Origin: Bacteroidaceae bacterium
GTDB lineage: Bacteria; Bacteroidota; Bacteroidia; Bacteroidales; Bacteroidaceae
Assembly (NCBI GenBank): GCA_017936265.1
Contig: JAGBFX010000036.1
Location: 1 to 43,663 of the forward strand
Reading direction: 5' to 3'
DNA length: 43,663 nucleotides
Under the pieces are notes generated by a model that worked only from the letters and a program-made list of their open reading frames with translations, did not search any database and was not told where the DNA came from. The first letter of the stretch is position 1. Each line of letters starts with the position of its first letter. This document shows positions 1 to 7,350 of this stretch, one piece after another. The position numbers and the translations under genes were made by a program.

Positions 1-59
1 AACCCCGAGGGGAGTATCAAACGGGCCAGTTCCAACAATATATTTTCGTCTTGCATCAT
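1..59 (-). mobile_element. Partial IS transposase N-region subunit (ISAon1-like), cut by window edge
   Basis: Reading the minus strand from an ATG at 59 gives an open frame to the window edge: MMQDENILLELARLILPSG. From memory this resembles the first residues of the small N-region protein of ISAon1-family transposases in Bacteroidetes, which begin with a short helix followed by an ILP-G motif. Only 19 residues are visible, so the family call rests on resemblance. A promoter-like TTG-N20-TATCTTCG lies just upstream (76-106). A 7-bp inverted repeat (53-59 with 70-76) overlaps the start codon. The rest of the element lies outside the window. Confidence 0.4.
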
Positions 60-75
60 ACTTTTATTTATGATG

Positions 76-106
76 CGAAGATAACATTTTTATATCAGCC
101 CCCCAA
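76..106 (-). promoter_or_regulatory. Bacteroidetes-type promoter of the left-edge IS gene
   Basis: On the minus strand, TTG (106-104), 20 bases, then TATCTTCG (83-76), close to the Bacteroidetes -33/-7 consensus (TTTG, TAnnTTTG). Transcription would start near 70 and run into the ATG at 59. Confidence 0.45.
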
Positions 107-250
107 CTTTTGCAGGTGAGCCATATTACCATAGAAAGCATTCCCTCAACTTTTTACGTTGAGCCCTTATGGCTGTGTCACAAGACTATGTAAATATAGT
201 TCAATAAGGAGCCTTTGTCAAGAGGAAACTGTGGATTTTTTTATTAAAAT
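107..250. other. Intergenic stretch with nested inverted repeats
   Basis: No gene is visible. It contains AGCCATA (119-125) matched by TATGGCT (168-174), enclosing CTCAAC (145-150) matched by GTTGAG (158-163). These nested arms could be the terminal region of the adjacent insertion sequence or a structured terminator. I could not identify a target-site duplication. Confidence 0.3.
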
Positions 251-280
251 AGTGGTTGCGGTCTTTTGACTGCAACCACT
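251..280 (-). terminator. Hairpin terminator after the sigma-factor operon
   Basis: A 13-pair stem with one G-T pair and a four-base loop (251-263 with 268-280) begins 10 bases after the stop codon at 290. On the minus strand it is followed by an AT-rich stretch starting ATTTTAAT. It would end the four-gene minus-strand operon. Confidence 0.7.
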
Positions 281-289
281 CCTGAATAC

Positions 290-1438
290 TTAATAATTTG
301 ATAGTCCTATTATTATACCTGCCGATATTGACTTGAACTCAGGGCCATAGTCCGTGTCCAGTGTATTCGTGGGGGAGTATTTGAAATAGAATTCTATCGG
401 GTTAATGATGAGTCCTGCCTTGAAATCTACTGTCACTGGTTTCTGGTGTATGTTGCTGCTTGTCTCCTTGAATCCCTCTTTCTCCTTGCCGCTGCCGATA
501 GTGTACCTTGTCTTTATCGATGCATGGGTGTTGAAATTGACTATCGGGCCGGCCTCTATTGCAACATGTCTGTTCAGGCCCTGACGGAGCATCAGCTCAA
601 GTGTCATCGAGAATACCTTGACACGTGAAAAATTGATATCTGCGCCGTCAGGGTAGGGGGCAACGGTCAACTTATTCTCTTCCTTCATGAACCTGCGGTC
701 TCCTTTCATGCGGTAGTTGCGCCAGTCGACGCCGAATCCCAAGGATAGGAATGTCCTGTTGAACGGTCTGTACTCCCAATTGAAGATATTGTTCAGGATG
801 AACTCCCATCCGGCATTGCCGAACTCCACATCCATGCCCGGTGCTTGTGAGTGTGCCGAAACGAGTCCCATACCGAACTCAAGGTCACTCAGCAGGTTGA
901 ACGAGAAGCGTGACTGTGGCCTGTATATGCTCCTCTTCTCTTTTCCTGCATTCTTGAAAGGGATATTGAAGTCCCAACTGGAGCTTGTCTGCTGATAACT
1001 CGTACGGTTTTCTTTTGTATCGCTTTTCTGTTCTATTGACAGCTTGTAGCCGTTCTCCCCTTCTTTAAGTACAAGAACGCTGCTCTTCTGCGGGGATTTG
1101 GTCAGTACAATCCTGTCGGCATCCTCAAAGAGAGCACCTTTTTTAATGTCATAACCCACTCTGCCTGTCTGTGTCGTATTGGTCTCTGACGACCCGTTTG
1201 TAAAGTGGGTAATCTTGATGTTGTACACTTGTCCCCCGTGGTTGCCTTTGGCTTCAATTACAAAGCCTTCTCCGCATTCGGTTATCATAACCCACTGTGG
1301 GTCTACAATTTCAAGAGAGGCGTTGTCGTTGTTCTTGACATACTGCTTGGCAAGAGTGTTGATGTCGCTTTTCCCTGTCTGTGCCTGGATGTTAAGTGCT
1401 CCGGCAAGCATCATCATTGTCAATAAAAATTTTTTCAT
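290..1438 (-). CDS. Putative outer-membrane beta-barrel protein
   Basis: 382 residues. The start is placed at ATG 1438, because the protein from there begins MKKFLLTMMMLAGALNIQAQ, a clear signal peptide; the longer reading frame would add 16 polar residues in front. The C-terminal two thirds alternates polar and aromatic residues in short strands separated by Gly/Asn turns (for example FSFNLLSDLEFGMGLVSAHS and FYFKYSPTNTLDTDYG), and the protein ends in strand-like sequence (SISAGIIIGLSNY), as outer-membrane barrels do. An N-terminal soluble part of about 130 residues precedes the barrel-like region. It is the last gene of the ECF sigma operon, 52 bases after the preceding gene. Its function is unknown; being a target or client of the sigma/anti-sigma pair is inference from position. 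Confidence 0.75.
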   Translation of the reverse strand: MKKFLLTMMMLAGALNIQAQTGKSDINTLAKQYVKNNDNASLEIVDPQWVMITECGEGFVIEAKGNHGGQVYNIKITHFTNGSSETNTTQTGRVGYDIKKGALFEDADRIVLTKSPQKSSVLVLKEGENGYKLSIEQKSDTKENRTSYQQTSSSWDFNIPFKNAGKEKRSIYRPQSRFSFNLLSDLEFGMGLVSAHSQAPGMDVEFGNAGWEFILNNIFNWEYRPFNRTFLSLGFGVDWRNYRMKGDRRFMKEENKLTVAPYPDGADINFSRVKVFSMTLELMLRQGLNRHVAIEAGPIVNFNTHASIKTRYTIGSGKEKEGFKETSSNIHQKPVTVDFKAGLIINPIEFYFKYSPTNTLDTDYGPEFKSISAGIIIGLSNY

Positions 1439-1490
1439 GGTATATTCTGTTTTTGTTTGTTTCTGTAGTGTGATATCGCAAATCATCCTT

Positions 1491-1925
1491 TCATTTCTGG
1501 AACATCTTCTTAAGTTCGGTAAGGGTAGGGTATCCTTCCATGTAGACTATGGTAATTTCGCATGGCTCATCTTCGCGCAGTGAGCTGTTGCGGTAGAATA
1601 TGTAGCGATATTTCCCATCCTTGTCCGGTTTGAACTGATAGAATCCGTAGTAGAGCTTTCCGTTAATGTAGCCGCACTCCTTGTCTATGGCTTTATCCTC
1701 GTTGCTCTCGATGACCTCTTCAATATATTTGAAATGTCTGCGGTCGCTTGTCGTAGCCGTGCTGAACAGCGTCAGCTTATATGGCTTCAGACTGTTGCCC
1801 TCGGTGCACGAGGATTCCTGATGTCTCATGCTCTTGCCGTTGAATATGTGCGATGCCTCAACTCTCTGCGCTTGTGCTGCAAATGCGAATATGCATACCA
1901 TTATTGCTGTTATAATCCGTTTCAT
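1491..1925 (-). CDS. Small secreted protein of unknown function
   Basis: 144 residues starting with a signal peptide (MKRIITAIMVCIFAFAAQAQ). The mature part contains a central segment (SDRRHFKYIEEVIESNEDKA) followed by aromatic-rich strands (YINGKLYYGFYQFKPDKDGK, then YRYIFYRNS), suggesting a small beta-rich periplasmic or surface fold. I do not recognise the family. It starts 11 bases after the anti-sigma-like gene and lies 52 bases before the barrel protein gene, so all four genes probably share one transcript. Confidence 0.7.
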   Translation of the reverse strand: MKRIITAIMVCIFAFAAQAQRVEASHIFNGKSMRHQESSCTEGNSLKPYKLTLFSTATTSDRRHFKYIEEVIESNEDKAIDKECGYINGKLYYGFYQFKPDKDGKYRYIFYRNSSLREDEPCEITIVYMEGYPTLTELKKMFQK

Positions 1926-1936
1926 CTCGTTTGCGG

Positions 1937-2404
1937 TTAATTGTTTGCCAAATTGAACATAGCTTCCAGTTGCTCATCAACAGAGTTGCCTCTTGTCGTG
2001 TTTCCTATCATTGCCATTGTCTGTTGCATTTGTGCAAGGACAAACTCCTTGTCGGTGTATATCCTGCCGTTTATGTTTGCTATATACACATCCTTATCGG
2101 TGGGTGCTCCTGCATTGAACATGAAGCCAGTGAATGCGACTATTGCTATGGCGGCAGCTGCTGCCGTCCAGCGTACGGCAAATCTTCTTGAGTCTGATAC
2201 TTCTTTCCTTGCATGCTCCTTCTCGATGGCACGTGCTGTGGCAAGATAGCCCATAACAGCCTTTATCTCATTGAACTCGGGGATGTCGCTCTCCTCGGTG
2301 GCGAGGAATGCTGCGAGGGCTTTCTCCTCTTCGGCTGTGGCTGTGGCGTCGAAGTACTTTTCGGCAATTGTCAGCCATTGTTTTATATCTTTGTTCTTAT
2401 TCAT
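1937..2404 (-). CDS. Single-pass anti-sigma-factor-like protein
   Basis: 155 residues. The N-terminal 75 residues are predicted cytoplasmic and helical (DIKQWLTIAEKYFDATATAE...), followed by one membrane helix at about residues 80-97 (AAAAAIAIVAFTGFMFNAG) and a short periplasmic tail ending in Asn/Gln-rich helices. This layout, and the 8-base overlap with the ECF sigma gene, is the usual arrangement of a Bacteroidetes anti-sigma partner. The periplasmic tail is too short for a typical FecR domain, so it is not a classic SusCD-linked FecR. The partner role is inferred from gene order and topology; no direct sequence family match is claimed. Confidence 0.7.
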   Translation of the reverse strand: MNKNKDIKQWLTIAEKYFDATATAEEEKALAAFLATEESDIPEFNEIKAVMGYLATARAIEKEHARKEVSDSRRFAVRWTAAAAAIAIVAFTGFMFNAGAPTDKDVYIANINGRIYTDKEFVLAQMQQTMAMIGNTTRGNSVDEQLEAMFNLANN

Positions 2405-2894
2405 CCTTTGCCTCCTTTCTGTAACACTCCCTTATCTTTTTTCTTGCTCTTGACAGGTTCATCCTTACTGCGCTCTCTGTCGATGACAGCCGTCCTGCAA
2501 TCTCTTCAACCGTGCATCCCTCAATCTCCTTCAGTTGTATTATCTCTTTCTGTTGTGGTGTAAGTTCCTCGTCTATTATCTTCTTTACTTCGTTGTATCT
2601 CTCCTCGTGTCCGTTGTCTCCGCCCTCTTCGTAACTGTCATGCTCTTCATTTATCGGCACTGTCTCGATCTTCCGCTTGCGTATGTTGTCTATGCATATA
2701 TTACGCAGGGTCGTGGTGGCGAGCGCTTCGGCCTCGGCTTCGCTCTCAATTTTTTCCCGCCTCGGCCATAGCCTGCAGAAGGCATCCTGTAGGGCGTCGG
2801 CAGCGTCATCCTCGCTAGGTAGGATGTGCATGGCCATGCGCAGGAATCTCTTGCGCAGAGCGGTAAATGTCGAAATCAGTACCTTGTCGCTCAT
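2397..2894 (-). CDS. ECF-family RNA polymerase sigma factor
   Basis: 165 residues. Sigma region 2 is visible at about residues 25-55 (PSEDDAADALQDAFCRLWPR), with the conserved acidic/aromatic core of helix 2. Region 4 is at about 110-155 (LTPQQKEIIQLKEIEGCTVE then EEIAGRLSSTESAVRMNLSR), the helix-turn-helix that contacts the -35 element. The length fits ECF sigma factors. It is the first gene of the operon and its stop codon overlaps the start of the anti-sigma-like gene, implying translational coupling. A 14-bp perfect palindrome upstream (2938-2951) may be part of its control region. Confidence 0.92.
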   Translation of the reverse strand: MSDKVLISTFTALRKRFLRMAMHILPSEDDAADALQDAFCRLWPRREKIESEAEAEALATTTLRNICIDNIRKRKIETVPINEEHDSYEEGGDNGHEERYNEVKKIIDEELTPQQKEIIQLKEIEGCTVEEIAGRLSSTESAVRMNLSRARKKIRECYRKEAKDE

Positions 2895-2921
2895 TTTGTG
2901 TCCTGTTCTATTATGTAAACG

Positions 2922-2951
2922 TAAAGATATACAATTTGTAACAGCTGTTAC
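2922..2951 (-). promoter_or_regulatory. Palindrome plus weak promoter in front of the ECF sigma gene
   Basis: GTAACAGCTGTTAC (2938-2951) is a perfect 14-bp palindrome. On the minus strand it is followed by TATCTTTA (2929-2922), one base off the Bacteroidetes -7 element. The palindrome fills most of the space where a -33 element would lie, so it could be an operator or an autoregulated ECF promoter. Confidence 0.45.
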
Positions 2952-3007
2952 TTATTTTTTTTGATGTTTCTTCTTTTTAAAATAGGTATTGACGGGTAAG
3001 TACATAC

Positions 3008-3041
3008 AAAAATAGGCAACCCTGTGGGGTTGCCTATTTTT
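3008..3041 (-). terminator. Strong terminator after the PpiD-like gene
   Basis: A 15-bp stem (3008-3022 with 3027-3041) with a four-base loop, centred on AGGCAACCC/GGGTTGCCT and flanked by A and T runs. On the minus strand it ends with a T run, 22 bases beyond the stop at 3063. Confidence 0.85.
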
Positions 3042-3062
3042 TGTGGTTCTTTTGTGATGTGA

Positions 3063-5276
3063 TTAGAAGTGTACGTACACTCTGTTCTCCATCGGATAAA
3101 TCTTGCCGAGAGCTTTCTCAACAGCTGTAACAATGTAGTTCCTGTTGTAGAGTGACTCAATCTGCTGCTTCTCGGCTGTTGCGTCGAATGTTCCGTTCTT
3201 TGCATCCTTTGATGCAACCTCGATTACATATACGCCGTTAACGCCTTCGAATGGAGCGCTTGTCTCGCCTGCGTTCATCTTTGAAGCGACAGCTGCGATG
3301 GCAACCTCATCCTGCATTGTTGAAGATACGTTTGTAGGCTTCTTGAACTCTACCTTGTCAATGGTGTATGTAGAAATCTTTGAATTGTTCTTCAGGTCGT
3401 TGTAGCTCTTGTCCTTCATCTCTGCCATAGCCTGCTCCTTAGCCTTCTCGCTCTGAGCCATTCTCTTCGCGAAATCGCTTACGGTGCGGCCTGGAGACAA
3501 CTCGCTTGTAAGAGGTTTGTAACCCTTCTCGTTGATGTTTTCAAGTGCTACTGCCATGAATACATCGTCGTTGCCGCACTTCTTGATGCTTGAAATCTGG
3601 CCGGGTTTTGTCTCCTCGTTGAAAATCCAATCGATGAAGTCACCGGTCTTGCTTATGTTGGCAATGATGGCAGAACCTGTTGTCACGCCCTGCTGTGGAA
3701 GTACCCAGTAAGCCTGTGACTCATCGTTTGCAACCTTCTCCTCGAGCTCGGCGAGTGTCTGGCAGCTGCCTACGAACTTGCAGAACTTGTCATACTCCTC
3801 GTTGTATGTCTCGTTGCTGAATACCTTCTCGCGGCGGATTACGAATGTGTTGTATGCATCGACGCTGCCGTTCTTCTCGATAATCTGGAACAGGAGCTTG
3901 CCGTTGAAACCCTGAACGTTGATGTCCGATGTAAGATACTGGCCTACAGGCGCATTGTAGATATCCTTCTGTGTATCGATGTCATCAACAAGACCGAACA
4001 CCTCGTTCGCGTTGTCTGTGTTGATTGTCAAAGAGTCGAACTGTGCTCTGTAGTTGCTTGCAACAGCCTTGAAGTCCGCGCCGTTGTTGAGCAGGTTAAG
4101 GAGACTGTCTGCAGCAACGTTCAGGTCAACAGTTGTACCGTCTGCCGCAACCTCGCTTATTGTGATAGCACGAATCATGAAAGACTCGGGTACTGTAGCT
4201 TTCTCGACGTTCATGTATACATCGTATGTGTTTATGAACTGGTCTCTGCTTACAGCAATTGTCTGATCAACCGGACCGAGAACCTCATTAACCTCAAGTG
4301 TATCGATGGCAGATGCCACTGTCGGGTCAAGGAGTGCCTTTGGCAACAGGAAGTTGTTGTAAGGGACCATGCTGCGTGAGATGCGTGCAAGCTTCTGATA
4401 CTTGTCATAACCGTTCCTGAGTGAATCGGCATACTTTGTCATGTCTGCCTTCAGAGCGGCAAGGTCCTTCTCGCTTGGAACAACCTGCTTTACGATATAC
4501 TTGATGTCACGTGTCTCCACTTCGTTTGACAGATAGGGGTTGTTTGCCTTGTTCTCCTCGTAGCTCTTTGCAATCTCCTCCTCGGTAACCTCGATGTTGT
4601 CAATGTCCATTCTGTTGAATGGGTAGAGGGCAACGTTAAGGGTGTATGTGTTGTCGTTGAGGTCGAAGTTCTTCTGTGCTACTGCGGGGTTGGCGATTGT
4701 TGCCTCTGATGCAAGTGTGTTCACTTTCTTGCGGAGCATCTCAAGAACAACCTCTCTCTCAATGTACTTCCAGCTGTTGTAGAGTGCGTCTACGTTAGAG
4801 TCAATCATGCCGTTGAGCTTCTGCTCCTCATATACCTGGATGAGCTCTGCAAGGAACTGCATGTTGAAGTTACCGCCAGCGCGGAATGCGCTCTGTGGCT
4901 GTACTGATGTCCTTACAAAGTCGCTCTTGCCGTTTGTGAGCACGAGGTTTACCTCCTCGGGAGTGATTGTTATGCCAAGCTCCTTTGCGTAGTTGTTGTA
5001 AAGTGCACTGTTTGACAAAAGGTTCCAAACCATTACCTGACGGCTCTCCTCGGGAATATCATAACCTGAAACCTTGCAGAAACAGTCAAGTTCGTTGTAA
5101 ACCTGCTGATACTCTCTTGCGTCAATCTCGCTGTCGCCGACTGTGCCGACTGATGTGTCGATAGAGTGTGAGTCAAACAGTTTTACGGCATCGCCTGCAA
5201 TGAAAGCAAACAATGCAAGACCCACAAAGATAACCAAGAGCGGGCCCATGTTGCGTAGTTTTTGTAATGTTGCCAT
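3063..5276 (-). CDS. PpiD/SurA-like periplasmic folding factor (peptidylprolyl isomerase family)
   Basis: 737 residues from ATG 5276. The protein starts MATLQKLRNMGPLLVIFVGL, giving a single N-terminal membrane anchor (about residues 9-30) and a large periplasmic part, as in PpiD. A SurA-N-like helical segment covers about residues 40-230 (EIDAREYQQVYNELDCFC, and EEVNLVLTNG with its ITPEE start). A segment around VPESFMIRAITISE...NNGADFKAVASNYR has the outline of a parvulin rotamase domain, where the family normally reads RHILI...G.DF..LA..YS, but the usual histidine is absent. The gene lies behind its own promoter and in front of a strong terminator. Bacteroidales genomes commonly carry this gene beside a GldE/CorC homologue and lptC, as here. 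It probably helps outer-membrane protein folding. Confidence 0.85.
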   Translation of the reverse strand: MATLQKLRNMGPLLVIFVGLALFAFIAGDAVKLFDSHSIDTSVGTVGDSEIDAREYQQVYNELDCFCKVSGYDIPEESRQVMVWNLLSNSALYNNYAKELGITITPEEVNLVLTNGKSDFVRTSVQPQSAFRAGGNFNMQFLAELIQVYEEQKLNGMIDSNVDALYNSWKYIEREVVLEMLRKKVNTLASEATIANPAVAQKNFDLNDNTYTLNVALYPFNRMDIDNIEVTEEEIAKSYEENKANNPYLSNEVETRDIKYIVKQVVPSEKDLAALKADMTKYADSLRNGYDKYQKLARISRSMVPYNNFLLPKALLDPTVASAIDTLEVNEVLGPVDQTIAVSRDQFINTYDVYMNVEKATVPESFMIRAITISEVAADGTTVDLNVAADSLLNLLNNGADFKAVASNYRAQFDSLTINTDNANEVFGLVDDIDTQKDIYNAPVGQYLTSDINVQGFNGKLLFQIIEKNGSVDAYNTFVIRREKVFSNETYNEEYDKFCKFVGSCQTLAELEEKVANDESQAYWVLPQQGVTTGSAIIANISKTGDFIDWIFNEETKPGQISSIKKCGNDDVFMAVALENINEKGYKPLTSELSPGRTVSDFAKRMAQSEKAKEQAMAEMKDKSYNDLKNNSKISTYTIDKVEFKKPTNVSSTMQDEVAIAAVASKMNAGETSAPFEGVNGVYVIEVASKDAKNGTFDATAEKQQIESLYNRNYIVTAVEKALGKIYPMENRVYVHF

Positions 5277-5318
5277 AAATATTATTTTTTTGTTTTGTTT
5301 TTTTTGCATTAAACTTCG

Positions 5319-5326
5319 CAAAGTTA
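5319..5326 (-). promoter_or_regulatory. -7 element of the PpiD-like gene
   Basis: TAACTTTG on the minus strand (5326-5319) fits TAnnTTTG. Transcription would start near 5312, giving a leader of about 36 bases before ATG 5276. No convincing -33 TTTG was seen at the normal distance. Confidence 0.5.
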
Positions 5327-5374
5327 GTAAAATGCTTTGGATTTATTGTAATAAATAATCAAAAAGTTGCAATA

Positions 5375-5422
5375 AATAATGGACAAAAAAGGCAGCGCAA
5401 AGGCCCTTTTTTGTCCATTATT
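5375..5422 (-). terminator. Perfect 18-bp hairpin terminator after the CorC/GldE-like gene
   Basis: Arms 5375-5392 and 5405-5422 are perfectly complementary over 18 bp, with a 12-base loop. The arms hold A6 and T6 runs, so the structure could work in either direction. It lies between the end of the CorC/GldE-like gene (5478) and the PpiD-like promoter, separating the envelope operon from that gene. Confidence 0.8.
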
Positions 5423-5477
5423 GCATTATTTTCACAAATTGTTCTGTTTTTGTCCAGATACAGCTTCCGGCTACAGG

Positions 5478-6749
5478 TTATTTCGGTTCTCCTTTTACCG
5501 AGAGCTTGACCAGTTCAATCTTGGTGTTCCTCAGTTTTGTCGCCTGTATGCTGAATTTACCTATTTTTATCTTCTCGTTCAGCTGCGGGAAACGTTGCAG
5601 GTGTACAAGAATGAAACCGCTGAGTGTCTGGTAGTCATCCGATTCGGGAATCCCAAGATCGTACATCTCGTTAATATGCTCAATCTCAAGCCTTCCTGAT
5701 AACAGATACTCGTTCTCCCCAAGCTCTTTCGCTACCAGGTTCTGATTGTCATGTTCATCCTCAATCTCACCGATAATCTCCTCGAGCAGGTCCTCAAGCG
5801 ATACAATTCCCGATGTGCCTCCGAATTCATCAACGACCACTGCAAGTGACTTTTTCTGCTGCATTAGTCTGCGCATCAGTTTCTCGGCCGAAAGGGTCTC
5901 GGGTACATACGGCATCTTGCATATCCTCTGCTGCCAGTTCTTTCCCAGACGGAACAGCTCCGATGAGTGTATGTAGCCGATGATGTTGTCGATGTTGTCC
6001 TTGAATACCACTACTTTGGAGTGTCCCGATTCGGTAAATATCGATTTCAGTTCCTCGAGTGGCGTGTTTACCTCTACCGCATCAATCTCGGTACGTGGCA
6101 CCAGGCAGTCTCTGACCTTGATGCTCGAGAAATCCAGTGCATTCTGGAAAATCCTCACGTCATTGTCGATATCCTCTTTCTCATCGGCATTGTCAAGCGT
6201 AGACTGTATAAGGTTATTCAGTTCAGTCTTCGTGAATGTGGTGTCGCGGACCTCATCCTTGATTCTGACATTGAAGATGCGCAGTAGAAGACACGAACAG
6301 AATGTCGTGAACTTTGAGAGCGGATAGAGTATGATGTATATGGGATAGATTATGAGGGCAAACCTCTTGAGCGAACTGTTCGGGTCAATCCTGAACAGTG
6401 CTTTCGGTACGAACTCGCCTGTAAAGATTATTACAATAGTGGAAATCACGGTCTCGAGCAACAGCCTTACCGATTCATTGCCTTGAAGCCCTGCCAGAAT
6501 GGTGCTGTTCAGTATCCTTGCCATGAGAATACCATATATGACAAGCACGATATTGTTGCCGACAAGCAGTGTCGAGATGAAGTTGTTGCTGTTCGAGTAG
6601 AACTTGTTTATGGCTGCCGATGTCAGCGAGGGCTCGCTGCGGTCAATGCCGTGAAGGAGCTTGTTCGATGACACGAATGCTATCTCCATGCCCGAAAAGA
6701 GCGCAGAGAAAAGTATTACGATTATGAGCAGTATTATGTTGGTTGTCAT
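5478..6749 (-). CDS. GldE/CorC-like protein (CNNM domain, CBS pair, CorC C-terminal domain)
   Basis: 423 residues. The N-terminal CNNM/DUF21 membrane domain covers about residues 1-190, with helices starting MTTNIILLIIVILFSALFSG and a conserved EFVPKALFR segment. A CBS pair follows (about 200-330), including the LVPRTEIDAV and VVVDEFGGTSGIVSLEDLLE motifs typical of the HlyC/CorC family. The C-terminal CorC/HlyC transporter-associated domain ends the protein. In Bacteroidetes this family includes GldE, linked to gliding/lipoprotein functions, and CorC-type divalent-cation proteins; the sequence alone does not decide between them. It starts 4 bases after the lptC stop, so it is co-transcribed with lptC. 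Confidence 0.88.
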   Translation of the reverse strand: MTTNIILLIIVILFSALFSGMEIAFVSSNKLLHGIDRSEPSLTSAAINKFYSNSNNFISTLLVGNNIVLVIYGILMARILNSTILAGLQGNESVRLLLETVISTIVIIFTGEFVPKALFRIDPNSSLKRFALIIYPIYIILYPLSKFTTFCSCLLLRIFNVRIKDEVRDTTFTKTELNNLIQSTLDNADEKEDIDNDVRIFQNALDFSSIKVRDCLVPRTEIDAVEVNTPLEELKSIFTESGHSKVVVFKDNIDNIIGYIHSSELFRLGKNWQQRICKMPYVPETLSAEKLMRRLMQQKKSLAVVVDEFGGTSGIVSLEDLLEEIIGEIEDEHDNQNLVAKELGENEYLLSGRLEIEHINEMYDLGIPESDDYQTLSGFILVHLQRFPQLNEKIKIGKFSIQATKLRNTKIELVKLSVKGEPK

Positions 6750-6753
6750 CTTG

Positions 6754-7350
6754 TCACTCTTCTTTAATTGTATAAATACCCTTGGTGTTCTTTATTTCCC
6801 ACTGTGTCATGCTCTGGTTCGATGAGAAACCGATACCTTCGGTTGTCTGCTCCTCCTGTTCAATCTTTATGTACGCGTCGGAGTATATCTTCTCTTCCTC
6901 CTGGTTCCAGTACATGAGGTCGGTGTAGAAACGCTCGTTCTTGGGGTTCCTGATATCTACGTTGCCTATGAGTTTCCACAGCTTCTGCTCGCTGTAGTAA
7001 TAGGCTGTGTCGCACTTGATGGTGGCCTCTACGTTCATTCCGTAGTCATACTTCTCAAGGTACACGCCCTTCTCGAAGGCCCAGTAGGGTGGTTGTCTGC
7101 GGTCGAAAATGAGCCACTCCTCGGCATCAATCCTGTAGCTGATGCGACCGGAGTCGCTTATTATGGTGCTTACACCGTATGTGCTCATGACAGCCATGGA
7201 GTCGCGGTTCTCTATTATCACACTCTCCTCCTGTACGCTGTTACATGAGGTCACGAAAATTGGTACAACAACCGCAAGTGCTGCGGCTGTTGTACCAATA
7301 AACCTGATTATCCTATTAACGGATCTTTGTGCTCTCATTAATCCAACCAC
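6754..7350 (-). CDS. lptC: LPS-transport component LptC
   Basis: 198 residues. An N-terminal hydrophobic segment (about 17-35) ends in VTSC, a lipobox-like site, as in many Bacteroidetes LptC proteins. The mature part has the OstA-like beta-jellyroll pattern: SYRIDAEEWLIFD, EATIKCDTAYYYSEQKLWKL, GNVDIRNPKNERFYTDLMYW, KIYSDAYIKIEQ, ending GIGFSSNQSMTQWEIKNTKG, which is the typical LptC/LptA repeat layout. It would pass lipopolysaccharide from the LptBFG transporter across the periplasm. It overlaps the TPR gene by 35 bases, or 23 if the second ATG (7338) is used, which is equally plausible. Its placement between the TPR and GldE-like genes is a conserved Bacteroidales arrangement as I recall it. 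Confidence 0.85.
   Translation of the reverse strand: MVGLMRAQRSVNRIIRFIGTTAAALAVVVPIFVTSCNSVQEESVIIENRDSMAVMSTYGVSTIISDSGRISYRIDAEEWLIFDRRQPPYWAFEKGVYLEKYDYGMNVEATIKCDTAYYYSEQKLWKLIGNVDIRNPKNERFYTDLMYWNQEEEKIYSDAYIKIEQEEQTTEGIGFSSNQSMTQWEIKNTKGIYTIKEE

Noticed and set aside
2948-3217. 89-codon minus-strand frame covering the terminator at 3008-3041
   Set aside because: It overlaps the end of the PpiD-like gene in another frame and runs through a strong terminator; low-complexity Arg/Ser/Thr product.
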